A DNA stretch of 64,000 nucleotides from Alistipes sp. (lineage in GTDB: Bacteria; Bacteroidota; Bacteroidia; Bacteroidales; Rikenellaceae). Both the position numbers and the translations under genes were made by a program. Below the pieces are notes generated by a model. It was given only the letters and a program-made list of their open reading frames with translations, made no database searches and had not been told where the DNA came from. This document shows, piece by piece, positions 44,035 through 53,778 of the stretch (within the stretch, counting starts at the first letter, position 1; each line of letters opens with the position of its first letter). Where the stretch lies: assembly GCA_017629145.1 (NCBI GenBank), contig JAGBXR010000003.1, positions 1 through 64,000 on the forward strand. The letters are read 5' to 3'.

Positions 44035-47000
44035 ATGAATAGATTGTTCAAATATATATTGCTGCTTATCATTGCAGCGTGTGGCTTGGCTTGTTCCGAG
44101 GAGGTAGATCTCACTACGTACAAGGCTTTAGAGATAGAGTATGTAACAAGCAACCGTCAGGCGATATCGAATTTAAGGCAGTGGCACGGTGAGGATTCAT
44201 ATAGTATCATTGCGGACACATACCAAGAGAATAGTAATAGGGGTAGCCTCTTTGTCTATCCTGATGTATCGATATTTGGTTCGTGGTTTCAAGGTTGCGA
44301 GAATCTCACCGAGGTCTATATTCCATCGGGCATTAAATACATATCAGAAGATGCTTTTTATTTATGCCATAGCCTCACAAGTGTAACTATCCCCGATAGT
44401 GTAACGACGATTGGAAATTATGCATTCAAAGAATGTGAATGTCTTGAAAGTGTAACTATCCCAGAGAATGTGAATTATATTGGTTCTAATGCATTCTGGG
44501 GCTGTTTAAATCTCGAAAGAGTCTATTGCAAAGCCACAACTCCACCAGTATTGGAGTCTGATGAAGATACATATCAAACGTTTAGACATAATGCTGTAGG
44601 CCGCAAGATTTATGTTCCATCTAAAAGCATTATAGCTTACAGGAATGCTAAAGGTTGGAGTGAGTATGCCGATGCTATTGTTGGTTACAACTTCGAGACT
44701 GGTGAGGTAGATAATTATGACTATAAGAACAATAAGATTTACTATACAAACGGTAGTACAACCACGCCTACACAACCTAATAATACATCAGTCTTTGATG
44801 CTAATATTGTGTCGAATATGTATGATTCGTTGTCGAAGTGCTGGGTAATTACGTTCGACGCTGATATTACTACTATTGGATATAATGCATTCCTTGGTTG
44901 CAGTAGCCTTACCAGTGTCACTATCCCAGAGAGTGTAACGACGATTAGAAATTCTGCATTCCGAGAATGCAAAAGTCTTGTAAGTTTTGATATCCCCGAT
45001 AGTGTAACAACAATTGAAGATAATGCATTCCTTAATTGCAGTAGCCTAACAAGTGTATATTGCGCGGCCACTACACCTCCAAGTCTAGGTGGAGACTATG
45101 TATTTGGTGGCAACACCTCTGACCGCAAGATTTATGTTCCTGCCGAGTCTGTTGATGCGTATAAAAGTGCAGAGTATTGGAGTAGCTATGCCGATGCTAT
45201 TAAAGCTTATGACTTTGAGAATGGTGTAGTTGTAGAGCCTGAAGTTTCTATTAATAATGTAATTCACTATACCGCAACGGCTAAGGTCGAGGCGGATAGC
45301 AATTATCCCTGGTCATTCGACACCTTTGGTGCAAACATCCTATCTCACGACTTTAATGAGGAGAGTGGCGAAGGCGTTATCACCTTTGATGCCGATGTAA
45401 CGACGATTGGAAGTTATGCATTCCGTAATTGCGATAGCCTTACAAGTGTCACTATCCCCGATAGCGTAACGACGATTGTAAGTTATGCATTCTATGGTTG
45501 CGATAGCCTTATAAGCATCACTATCCCCGATAGCGTAACGACGATTGGAAATTATGCATACTATAATTGCTCCAGCCTTGCAAGTGTCTATTGTGAGGCT
45601 ACAACACCGCCAAGTTTGGGTGGAAGTTCTGTATTTAAATTCAACGCCTCAGGTCGCTTGATTTATGTTCCTGCCGCATCGGTAGAGGCGTATAAGACAG
45701 CCGACTATTGGAGCGAGTATGCAGATGCTATCATAGCTTATGACTTTGAGAATGGTGTGGTTGTAGAGCCTGAAGTTTCTGTTAATAATGAGATTCGCTA
45801 TACCGCAACAGCAAAGGTCGAGGCGAATAGCGATTATCCTTGGTCTTTTGATACCTTTGGTGCAAACATCCTATCTCACGACTTTAACGAGGAGAGTGGC
45901 GAGGGTGTTATCACCTTTGACGCTGAGGTAACGACGATTGGAAATTATGCATTTGCTTATTGCTCTAGCCTTACAAGTATCACTATCCCCGATAGTGTAA
46001 TGACGATTGGAGAGTATGCATTCTTTAATTGCGACAGCCTTACAAGTATCACTATTGGCGATAGCGTAACGACGATTGGAGCAAGGGCATTCCGTGATTG
46101 CAATAGCCTCACAAGTGTAACTATCCCAGATAGTGTAACTACGATTGGAGATTTTACATTCTATAATTGCTCTAGCCTTACAAGTGTAACTATTGGTGAT
46201 AGTGTAACGACGATTGGAGATTATGCATTCGAATATTGCTATAGCCTCACAAGTGTAACTATCCCCGATAGTGTAACTACGATTGGAAATGGGGCATTTG
46301 CTTATTGCTCTAGCCTTACAAGTGTATATTGTGAGGCTACAACACCGCCAAGTTTGGGTGGAAGTGTTGTATTTGATGACAACGTCTCAGGTCGCACCAT
46401 TTATGTTCCTGCCGAGTCGATTGAGACTTATAAGAGCGCAGAGGGTTGGAGCGATTATGTTGATGCTATTGTAGGCTACAACTTTGAGACAGGCGAGGAA
46501 GTAATGCCAGATGAAATGCAAAACAGAGTAATCTATTACACTGCAACAAAGCAGGTTGAGGCACATAGTGCTTATCCTTGGACATTTGATACCTTTGGTG
46601 CAAATGTCGTTTCTCACGAGTGGGATTCGGAGAGTGGCGATGGTGTTATAACCTTTGAAGCTGAGGTAACAACGATTGGAGATTACGCATTCAACTCTTG
46701 CAAAAGTCTCACAAGTGTAACTATCCCCGATAGTGTAACGACGATTGGAGATAGTACATTCAATGATTGCTCTAGCCTTACAAGTGTAACTATTCCCGAT
46801 AGTGTAACGACGATTGGAGAGGAGGCATTCCGTGAATGTACAAGCCTCACAAGTGTAACTATTGGCGACGGTGTAATTACGATTGGAAATAGTGCATTCA
46901 ATGATTGCTCTAGCCTTACTAGTGTAACTATTCCCGATAGTGTAACGACGATTGGAGATTTGGCATTCTCTTATTGCGAAAGCCTCACAAGTGTAACTAT

Positions 47001-48423
47001 CGGAGATAGTGTAACAACAATTGGAGATTATGTCTTTATGGGTTGTTCAAAACTTGAGGGTATTACCATACCAAATAGCGTGAATACGATTGGAGAATCC
47101 ATATTTGCCTATTGTCCTAAATTATCAAATATTGAAGGTAAATTTGCATCGGACGATGGTAGATGTTTGGTTGTAGATGGAACTCTAAATTCATTTGCTC
47201 CATCTGGCTTGACATCGTATGTTATATCAGATAATGTAGATATAATCGGAGATTTTGCATTTATAAATTGTGATAACCTTACAGATATAACCATCCCTAA
47301 TAGCGTAACGACTATTGAATATTCTGCATTTGCCGAATGCTATAGTTTGACAAATATAACTTGGGGCAATAACGTTAAAATTGTTAGTTTTGGGGCATTC
47401 CAGGAGTGCTCGAGTCTAACAAACATCACTATCCCTGAATCTGTAGTACAGATTGAGGGTAATGCATTTGCTTATTGCGATAATTTAACAAATGTATATT
47501 GTAAGTCTAATACTCCACCAACTGCAGTAAATGAAGGTAGTGGTTATTGGTATGCTTTCTCAAATAATGCGGCAGATCGCAAGATTTATGTTCCATATTT
47601 GAGCGCGGAGACTTACAAGAGCGCCTATGGCTGGAGCGAGTATGCAGATGCGATTACTGGCTACGATTTTGAGACTGGTAGTGTAATTGAATTAGAAACA
47701 GACCCCAATAAAGTCATTTATTATACTGCAAAAGCAAAGATTAAGGCATCCACCGAATATTATTGGTCAGATGAGACCTTTGGTGCAAGTATAAAATATC
47801 ATTTGTGGAATAGTGAAACGTGTGAGGGTGCTATTGCCTTTAATGGCGATGTAACAACAATACATAGTTCTGCATTCAGATATTGTGAAGGTGGCTTGAC
47901 AAGTATTATAATTCCTAATAGTGTAAAAGGAATTGGAAGCTATGCTTTCATCGGTTGTGATGATCTTGTAAGTATAGATTTTGGTGAAGGTGTAACGGGG
48001 ATCGGAAACGCTGCGTTCAGTGGTTGTGAAAGTCTTGCAAGTGTTGTATTACCAGATAGTGTAGAGACAATAAGTGAATTAGCGTTTGTTAATTGTCCGC
48101 GAATTACTAGTGTTATAATCGGAAAGAGTGTAGGAGCAATTGGAGTTATGGCATTCGATGGATGCGAAAGCCTGGTGAGTGTTTATTGCAAACCTGATAC
48201 TCCCCCACGTGCACTTTTGGGCGAACATATCAAATGGTATGCGTTTAGCGATAATGCTTCTAATCGTAAGATATATGTACCTACTGAGAGCGCTGATGCG
48301 TATCAGAGTGCAAAGTATTGGAGCGATTATGCCGACGCTATCGTAGGCTACGACTTTAATACAACCATCACGCCCGATGGAGGCATCGACGATGCAGAGG
48401 AGGATGATGAGGTGATACTCTAA
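44035..48423 (+). CDS. Giant BspA/LRR_5 lipoprotein with six modules
   Basis: 1462 residues, lipobox GLACS (Cys20). The rest is six modules, each built as an entry cap (type NEIRYTATAKVEANSDYPW), a run of 23-residue LRR_5 units, and an exit cap (type VYCEATTPPSLGG ... IYVPAASVEAYKSAEYW). Exit caps end near 44700, 45215, 45745, 46485, 47670 and 48360. By eye the modules carry about 3, 3, 3, 6, 11 and 5 units. The fifth includes a distinct insert (GKFASDDGRCLVVDGTLNSF). It ends in an acidic tail (DDAEEDDEVIL). Probably surface-exposed; ligand unknown. It starts 27 nt after the barrel gene. Confidence 0.88.
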   Translation: MNRLFKYILLLIIAACGLACSEEVDLTTYKALEIEYVTSNRQAISNLRQWHGEDSYSIIADTYQENSNRGSLFVYPDVSIFGSWFQGCENLTEVYIPSGIKYISEDAFYLCHSLTSVTIPDSVTTIGNYAFKECECLESVTIPENVNYIGSNAFWGCLNLERVYCKATTPPVLESDEDTYQTFRHNAVGRKIYVPSKSIIAYRNAKGWSEYADAIVGYNFETGEVDNYDYKNNKIYYTNGSTTTPTQPNNTSVFDANIVSNMYDSLSKCWVITFDADITTIGYNAFLGCSSLTSVTIPESVTTIRNSAFRECKSLVSFDIPDSVTTIEDNAFLNCSSLTSVYCAATTPPSLGGDYVFGGNTSDRKIYVPAESVDAYKSAEYWSSYADAIKAYDFENGVVVEPEVSINNVIHYTATAKVEADSNYPWSFDTFGANILSHDFNEESGEGVITFDADVTTIGSYAFRNCDSLTSVTIPDSVTTIVSYAFYGCDSLISITIPDSVTTIGNYAYYNCSSLASVYCEATTPPSLGGSSVFKFNASGRLIYVPAASVEAYKTADYWSEYADAIIAYDFENGVVVEPEVSVNNEIRYTATAKVEANSDYPWSFDTFGANILSHDFNEESGEGVITFDAEVTTIGNYAFAYCSSLTSITIPDSVMTIGEYAFFNCDSLTSITIGDSVTTIGARAFRDCNSLTSVTIPDSVTTIGDFTFYNCSSLTSVTIGDSVTTIGDYAFEYCYSLTSVTIPDSVTTIGNGAFAYCSSLTSVYCEATTPPSLGGSVVFDDNVSGRTIYVPAESIETYKSAEGWSDYVDAIVGYNFETGEEVMPDEMQNRVIYYTATKQVEAHSAYPWTFDTFGANVVSHEWDSESGDGVITFEAEVTTIGDYAFNSCKSLTSVTIPDSVTTIGDSTFNDCSSLTSVTIPDSVTTIGEEAFRECTSLTSVTIGDGVITIGNSAFNDCSSLTSVTIPDSVTTIGDLAFSYCESLTSVTIGDSVTTIGDYVFMGCSKLEGITIPNSVNTIGESIFAYCPKLSNIEGKFASDDGRCLVVDGTLNSFAPSGLTSYVISDNVDIIGDFAFINCDNLTDITIPNSVTTIEYSAFAECYSLTNITWGNNVKIVSFGAFQECSSLTNITIPESVVQIEGNAFAYCDNLTNVYCKSNTPPTAVNEGSGYWYAFSNNAADRKIYVPYLSAETYKSAYGWSEYADAITGYDFETGSVIELETDPNKVIYYTAKAKIKASTEYYWSDETFGASIKYHLWNSETCEGAIAFNGDVTTIHSSAFRYCEGGLTSIIIPNSVKGIGSYAFIGCDDLVSIDFGEGVTGIGNAAFSGCESLASVVLPDSVETISELAFVNCPRITSVIIGKSVGAIGVMAFDGCESLVSVYCKPDTPPRALLGEHIKWYAFSDNASNRKIYVPTESADAYQSAKYWSDYADAIVGYDFNTTITPDGGIDDAEEDDEVIL
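44370..48200 (+). repeat. 69-bp LRR repeat arrays 2 (six blocks)
   Basis: About 31 units in six blocks separated by cap modules. Units between 45940 and 47040 are the most alike; those of the last block (47860-48190) have drifted most and keep only the protein pattern. Confidence 0.9.
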
Positions 48424-48427
48424 TTAA

Positions 48428-51400
48428 ATGGTTGATATGAATATGAGAAAGCTATACAATATATTATATGCAGCACTTGTTGCGTTGGTACTCGCTTCGT
48501 GTCAGAACAACGATGAGAGTCTCAACGCTGTAAATCAACGAGGTACTATAGAGTTTACTGTGGGCTTCAATGCTATGCGCTCGCACTTTGGCGATAAGTC
48601 TGGGAGTGCCTATCCTTCATTTTGGGATGGTAACGAGAAACTCCGACTCGCGATTGAGAGTTCAGACTATCCAACATACCGTCCATCAGGAACTTATGCG
48701 ATGGAGAAGGTTGACGCGGAGGGAAAGAGTGCGACATTTACTGCAACCATTGACCAGTATTTCAGCAACGGTACTGTATACGCCTTTGTTCCTGCAACTG
48801 CTTGGCATTATAATCCATTGGGCAATGGAGATTTTGCTGGCTTTGAATATACTATTCCTGCTACACAGACACCTACGGCAAAATCTGTAGATCCTGCTGC
48901 ACATATACTTATGGTGCAGCATCCCTTTAGCGCAGGACTTCAATCGGCTGTCAGCCTCAACTTTGATCATATCGTAGCATATGGTAAGTTGTCGATTCCA
49001 GCCCTTGAGGGTGAGGATGTTACGAGTGTGCAAATTGACATTTTAGACGCTTCTGGCGAGGAGTATAGCTATACGCTTAATGTTTCGGGTCTCGAAGAAC
49101 CTCTCTACTGGTTTGCCTGCGAGCCTTGTTCGGCGTCTGCTATCAGCATTGTTGCCACTACCGCAGATAAGCAGTTTGCCTACACGCGCGAGTTCGATGC
49201 CGAGGCAGCTGTGGCGTTTAATACTGGTCGTGTGCGTCCTTTGACCATCGCCGGTGAGCTTATCGACCCATCGCAGCCCGAGCCTACATACCCTAATCGC
49301 GAGATTCGCTATACCGCAAAGGCTAAGGTCGAGGCGAATAGCAATTATCCCTGGTCATTCGACACCTTTGGTGCAAATGTCGTTTCTCACGAGTGGAATT
49401 CGGAGAGTGGCGAGGGTGTTATCTCCTTTGACGCTGATGTAACGACGATTGGAGAGAGGGCATTCTATGAATGCTCCAGCCTTACAAGTATCACTATCCC
49501 CGATAGCGTAACGACGATTGGAAAGTATGCATTCTATTATTGCACAAGCCTCACAAGTGTAACTATTCACGATAGTGTAATGACGATTGGAGATTCTGCA
49601 TTTGCTTATTGCTCAAGCCTCACAAGTGTAACTATTCCAAATAGTGTAACAACGATTGGAGATAGTACATTCAATGGTTGCTCTAGCCTTACAAGTGTAA
49701 CTATCCCCGATAGTGTAACGACGATTGGAGAGTTTGCATTCCATTGTTGCGATAGCCTTACAAGTGTATCTATCCCCGATAGTGTAACGACGATTGGAGA
49801 GTTTGCATTCCATAGTTGCGATAGCCTTACAAGTGTAACTATCCCCGATAGTGTAACGACGATTGGATTTTCAGCATTCTCTTTTTGCTCTAGCCTCACA
49901 AGTGTCACTATCCCCGATAGTGTAACGACGATTGGAGAGGGTGCATTCGATAGTTGCTCAAGCCTTATAAGCATCACTATCGGCGATAGCGTAACGACGA
50001 TTGGAGATTATGCATTCCGTGGTTGCTCTAGCCTCACAAGTGTCACTATCCCCGATAGCGTAACGACGATTGGAGGTAATGCTTTCTCTTCTTGCTCCAA
50101 ACTTACAAGCATTACTATCCCCGATAGCGTAACGACGATTGGAGATTATGCATTCAATAGTTGCTCAAGCCTTACAAGTGTCTATTGCGAGGCTACAACA
50201 CCGCCAAGTTTAGGTGGAAGTAATGTATTTGATGACAACGCTTCAGGTCGTAAGATTTATGTTCCTGCACAGAGTGTTGAGGCATACAAGAGCGCAGAGT
50301 ATTGGAGCGAATATGCTGATGCTATCGTCGGCTACGACTTCGAGAAGGGCGAGGTTGTCACTCTTGCTAATCGTGAGATTCGCTACACTGCAACAGCGAA
50401 GGTCGAGGCACATAGCAATTATGCTTTCGGTGCAAATGTCGTATCTAATGAATGGAATAGCGAGACGGGCGAGGGTGTTATCTCCTTTGATGGTGATGTA
50501 ACGACGATTGGAGATTCTGCATTCTATTATTGCAAAAGTCTCACAAGTGTAACTATCCCCGATAGCGTAACTACGATTGGAAGTAAAGCATTCAGTTTTT
50601 GCTCAAACCTCACAAGTGTCACGATCCCCGAGAGTGTAACGTCGATTGGAGATTATGCATTCTATAATTGCGATAGTCTCACAAGTGTAACTATTGGAAA
50701 TAGTGTAACGACGATTGGAAATTATGCATTCGATAGTTGCGATAGTCTCACAAGTGTAACTATTGGAAATAGCGTAACTACGATTGGATCTAGGGCATTC
50801 GGTTATTGCACCAGTCTTACAAGTGTAACTATTCCAGATAGTGTAACGACGATTGGAGAGGGTGCATTCACTTATTGCAGCAGCCTTACTGAATTCGATG
50901 GTAAATTTGTGTCAGAGGATGGACGATGCTTGATTATTGATGGTGTGCTAAACTCATTTGCTCCAGCAGAGCTTACTTCATACATTATTTCTGATAGCGT
51001 AACAACAATTGGAGATTATGCATTCCTTGGTTGCAAGAGCCTTACAAGTGTAGCTACCCCCAATAGTGTAACAACGATTGGAGATCTGGCATTTTCTGGT
51101 TGTAATGGTCTTACAAGTATTACTATCCCATTTAGTGTAGTTGCTATTGGAGATGAAGCATTTTGGAATTGCTATAGTCTTGAGAGTGTTTATTGTGAGG
51201 CTACGACACCGCCTGTGGGTGGGAGCAAGATGTTTTGCAATATGCTGGATCAACCTTTGTCTTGTGTTATCTATGTTCCTGCCGCATCGGTAGAGGCATA
51301 CAAGTCAGCAGAGTATTGGAGCTATTATGCCGATGCTATCATAGCTTATGACTTCGAGAATGGTGTGGTTGTAGAGCCTGAAGTTTCTGTTAATAATGAG

Positions 51401-52303
51401 ATTCGCTATACTGCAACAGCTAAGGTCGAGGCGAATAGCGATTATCCTTGGTCTTTTGATACCTTTGGTGCAAACATCCTATCTCACGACTTTAACGAGG
51501 AGAGTGGCAAGGGAATTATCACCTTTGATGCTGAGGTAATGACGATTGGAGATTATGCATTCCTTGGTTGCAGCAGCCTTACAAGTGTTACTATCCCCGA
51601 TAGTGTAACGACGATTGGAGATGCTGCATTCTATGAATGCTCAAGTCTCACAAGTATTACTATCCCCGATGGTGTAACGACGATTGGAAAGTGGGCATTC
51701 TATTCTTGCGACAGCCTAACAAGTATTACTATCCCCGATAGCGTAACGACGATTAGAGATTATGCATTCCGTGAATGTAGTAGTCTCACAAGTGTCACTA
51801 TTGGAAATGGTGTAACTACGATTGGAGAGTGTGCATTCTATTATTGCGAAAGTCTCACAAGTGTAACTATTGGAAATAGTGTAACGACGATTGGAGAGTA
51901 TGCATTCTATAATTGCTCCAGCCTTACAAGTGTCACTATTGGCGATAGCGTAACGACGATTGGAGATTATGCATTCACAGAATGCTCCAGCCTTACAAGT
52001 ATCACTATCCCCGATAGCGTAACGACGATTGGAAAGGGGGCATTCTCTCATTGCTCTAGCCTTACAAGTGTAACTATTGGAAATAGTGTAACGACGATTG
52101 GAAAGGGTGCATTCTATGAATGCGATAGCCTTGCAAGTGTCTATTGCGAGGCTACAACACCGCCAAGTTTGGATGGAAGTTATGTATTTGATGACAACGC
52201 ATCAGGTCGCAAGATTTATGTTCCTGCCGCATCGGTAGAGGCGTACAAGACAGCAGAGTATTGGAGTGAGTATGCATATGCTATTGTAGGCTACGACTTC
52301 TAA
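48428..52303 (+). CDS. Fimbrillin-like lipoprotein fused to three BspA/LRR_5 modules
   Basis: 1291 residues, lipobox VLASC (Cys25 from this start; ATG at 48437 or 48443 are also possible starts). Residues 26 to about 285 look like a fimbrillin/Mfa-like domain: RGTIEFTVGFNAM, FWDGNEKLRLAIESSDY, AHILMVQHPF, VSLNFDHIVAYGKLSI. Three LRR modules follow with about 11, 9 and 9 units, each with entry and exit caps as in the previous gene. Its last cap has YAYAIVGYDF and ends the protein directly. A pilus-like or tip adhesin presenting LRRs is a reasonable inference. A perfect palindrome follows at 52321. Confidence 0.86.
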   Translation: MVDMNMRKLYNILYAALVALVLASCQNNDESLNAVNQRGTIEFTVGFNAMRSHFGDKSGSAYPSFWDGNEKLRLAIESSDYPTYRPSGTYAMEKVDAEGKSATFTATIDQYFSNGTVYAFVPATAWHYNPLGNGDFAGFEYTIPATQTPTAKSVDPAAHILMVQHPFSAGLQSAVSLNFDHIVAYGKLSIPALEGEDVTSVQIDILDASGEEYSYTLNVSGLEEPLYWFACEPCSASAISIVATTADKQFAYTREFDAEAAVAFNTGRVRPLTIAGELIDPSQPEPTYPNREIRYTAKAKVEANSNYPWSFDTFGANVVSHEWNSESGEGVISFDADVTTIGERAFYECSSLTSITIPDSVTTIGKYAFYYCTSLTSVTIHDSVMTIGDSAFAYCSSLTSVTIPNSVTTIGDSTFNGCSSLTSVTIPDSVTTIGEFAFHCCDSLTSVSIPDSVTTIGEFAFHSCDSLTSVTIPDSVTTIGFSAFSFCSSLTSVTIPDSVTTIGEGAFDSCSSLISITIGDSVTTIGDYAFRGCSSLTSVTIPDSVTTIGGNAFSSCSKLTSITIPDSVTTIGDYAFNSCSSLTSVYCEATTPPSLGGSNVFDDNASGRKIYVPAQSVEAYKSAEYWSEYADAIVGYDFEKGEVVTLANREIRYTATAKVEAHSNYAFGANVVSNEWNSETGEGVISFDGDVTTIGDSAFYYCKSLTSVTIPDSVTTIGSKAFSFCSNLTSVTIPESVTSIGDYAFYNCDSLTSVTIGNSVTTIGNYAFDSCDSLTSVTIGNSVTTIGSRAFGYCTSLTSVTIPDSVTTIGEGAFTYCSSLTEFDGKFVSEDGRCLIIDGVLNSFAPAELTSYIISDSVTTIGDYAFLGCKSLTSVATPNSVTTIGDLAFSGCNGLTSITIPFSVVAIGDEAFWNCYSLESVYCEATTPPVGGSKMFCNMLDQPLSCVIYVPAASVEAYKSAEYWSYYADAIIAYDFENGVVVEPEVSVNNEIRYTATAKVEANSDYPWSFDTFGANILSHDFNEESGKGIITFDAEVMTIGDYAFLGCSSLTSVTIPDSVTTIGDAAFYECSSLTSITIPDGVTTIGKWAFYSCDSLTSITIPDSVTTIRDYAFRECSSLTSVTIGNGVTTIGECAFYYCESLTSVTIGNSVTTIGEYAFYNCSSLTSVTIGDSVTTIGDYAFTECSSLTSITIPDSVTTIGKGAFSHCSSLTSVTIGNSVTTIGKGAFYECDSLASVYCEATTPPSLDGSYVFDDNASGRKIYVPAASVEAYKTAEYWSEYAYAIVGYDF
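49440..52140 (+). repeat. 69-bp LRR repeat arrays 3 (three blocks)
   Basis: About 29 units in three blocks. Two consecutive units near 49730-49860 differ by only a few bases (GEFAFHCCDSL and GEFAFHSCDSL), a sign of very recent duplication. Confidence 0.9.
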
Positions 52304-52320
52304 AAGTGCTGCAACAAATG

Positions 52321-52350
52321 TTAATAGCCACCTCGCGAGGTGGCTATTAA
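52321..52350. terminator. Perfect 30-bp palindrome, bidirectional terminator
   Basis: ttaatagccacctcg followed by its exact reverse complement, with no unpaired loop in the DNA. It lies between the convergent LRR gene (plus) and miaA (minus). T-runs are absent, so termination may rely on the stem or on Rho. Confidence 0.75.
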
Positions 52351-52367
52351 CGCATTACCAGGTGCTG

Positions 52368-53279
52368 CTATTTTGCACGATTGTCGATATGTTCAATGAT
52401 ATCGTTGAGTTTGTCTGGAGCAAACCATACGATTTCTGTGTCGCGACGGAACCAAGTCATCTGACGTTTAGCATAACGGCGTGAGTTGCGCTTGATAAGC
52501 TCGATGGCCTCGTCTACGGTAATCTTACCGTCGAAATAGTCGAACATCTCGCGATAGCCAACCGTCTGCAAGGCGTTGAGCTCTCTCCTGGGAAGCATCG
52601 TGCGAGCCTCTTCAACAAGGCCATAAGTAACCATCATATCAACACGTCGGTTGATACGATCGTAGAGTATGTCGCGCGGCATATCGACACCAATTTTTAT
52701 GATATCGAAGCTGCGTTCGGCCGTTTTGCCGTGTCGCTGCTCCGAGTATGGGCGGCCCGATGTGATGCATACCTCCAGGGCGCGCATCACGCGCGATGGG
52801 TTTTGCATATCGGCTGTAGCTGCGTACTCTGGGTCGAGATGGCGAAGCTCTTCAGCAAGTGGCGCAAGTCCTTCGTTGTTAAGGCGTGTAGTCAGCTCCT
52901 TGCGCAACTCCTCGTTGGCCTCGGGGAGAGCATCCATACCCGAGCACAGAGCCTGGATATATAGTCCCGAGCCACCTACAGCAACGACATACTCATTCTC
53001 GGCAAAGAGCTTATCGAGAAGAGCCAGAGCGTCGCTTTCATACTTGCCGCAGTTGTAGTCATCTTCGGGCTCGCGATCGGCGATGAAGTAGTGCTTCGCG
53101 GCAGCAAGCTCCTCAGCGGTGGGTTGTGCTGTGCCAATAGCCATACCACGATAGAACTGGCGCGAGTCTGTCGAGATGATAGGTGCAGAGTAGTGACGGG
53201 CAAGTTCCACCGATAGCGATGTTTTGCCAGAGCCTGTAGGACCTACGACAACAATCAGTGTTCCGTGTTTAGAACTCAT
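52368..53279 (-). CDS. miaA: tRNA dimethylallyltransferase
   Basis: 303 residues from ATG 53279 (MSSKHGTLIVVVGPTGSGKT). Adds dimethylallyl to A37 of UNN-decoding tRNAs. The P-loop GPTGSGKTSLSVELA, the DSRQFYRG motif, GGSGLYIQALCSG and RRYAKRQMTWFRRD are all intact. The in-frame Met further upstream (53318) falls inside the preceding gene and is less likely. The start overlaps the end of the pRiA4b-like gene by 11 bp. Confidence 0.94.
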   Translation of the reverse strand: MSSKHGTLIVVVGPTGSGKTSLSVELARHYSAPIISTDSRQFYRGMAIGTAQPTAEELAAAKHYFIADREPEDDYNCGKYESDALALLDKLFAENEYVVAVGGSGLYIQALCSGMDALPEANEELRKELTTRLNNEGLAPLAEELRHLDPEYAATADMQNPSRVMRALEVCITSGRPYSEQRHGKTAERSFDIIKIGVDMPRDILYDRINRRVDMMVTYGLVEEARTMLPRRELNALQTVGYREMFDYFDGKITVDEAIELIKRNSRRYAKRQMTWFRRDTEIVWFAPDKLNDIIEHIDNRAK

Positions 53280-53778
53280 CGTCATAGCCATCGTCGCCAT
53301 CAAACTCGTTGTAGTCACTCATCATCTCCTCGAAGATAGAGCCAGCATCCTCGGTAGCCTCTGGGTCGTACTGGTCGGGAGCTGGTGCGTGCTCGAAGAC
53401 CACACGAGGATAGGTCAGGTCGGCTTGTGGTCGCTGCATATCAAGAAGTTCGAGATACAACGAGCGGTTATTTATCATATCGAAGGTATAAATGAGGCGA
53501 TCGTGGAATTCGCTGTTGACCTCCATAAGCATAACCTTATCCATACAACGTGGTGCACCCTCGATCATATCGTCCCCGAAATCGAGCTGTGTAAACTCCT
53601 CAACAGGACGCCATTCGGCATCGGATTTGAATATCGATACCATACAATCCTCGTAGCCCAAAGCCTGGAGGATGAATTGGTGGAACTGACCAAGAGTCAT
53701 ATCGGGATATACCTCGAAATCGCGGACAAAATTATCGCTCTCATCGCTGAGCATTCGATATTTAAATATGATATTCAT
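53269..53778 (-). CDS. pRiA4b ORF-3-like protein
   Basis: 169 residues, cytoplasmic, acidic. MNIIFKYRMLSDESDNFVRD and the FHQFILQALGYED region, with DRLIYTFDMINNRSLYLEL, match the PRiA4_ORF3 (PF07929) pattern common in Bacteroidetes. A Tyr/Asp/Glu-rich tail follows. Function unknown. The overlap with miaA suggests coupled expression. A TACATTTG box lies upstream on the minus strand (53813-53820). Confidence 0.82.
   Translation of the reverse strand: MNIIFKYRMLSDESDNFVRDFEVYPDMTLGQFHQFILQALGYEDCMVSIFKSDAEWRPVEEFTQLDFGDDMIEGAPRCMDKVMLMEVNSEFHDRLIYTFDMINNRSLYLELLDMQRPQADLTYPRVVFEHAPAPDQYDPEATEDAGSIFEEMMSDYNEFDGDDGYDDEF

Noticed and set aside
49606..49977. Long minus-strand frames across the LRR arrays (for example 123 codons here, and at 41125-41490 and 46683-46901)
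   Set aside because: They are shadows of the 69-bp periodicity: an antisense frame open in one unit is open in all. They have no independent start signals.
40740..52140. Diversity-generating retroelement targeting the variable LRR codons
   Set aside because: No reverse transcriptase, template repeat or accessory gene was seen in the window, and the variation is not limited to adenine positions.
38441..52303. Mobile element or integrated island carrying the LRR genes
   Set aside because: No transposase, integrase or flanking direct repeats are visible; general codon use outside the repeats is like that of the neighbours.
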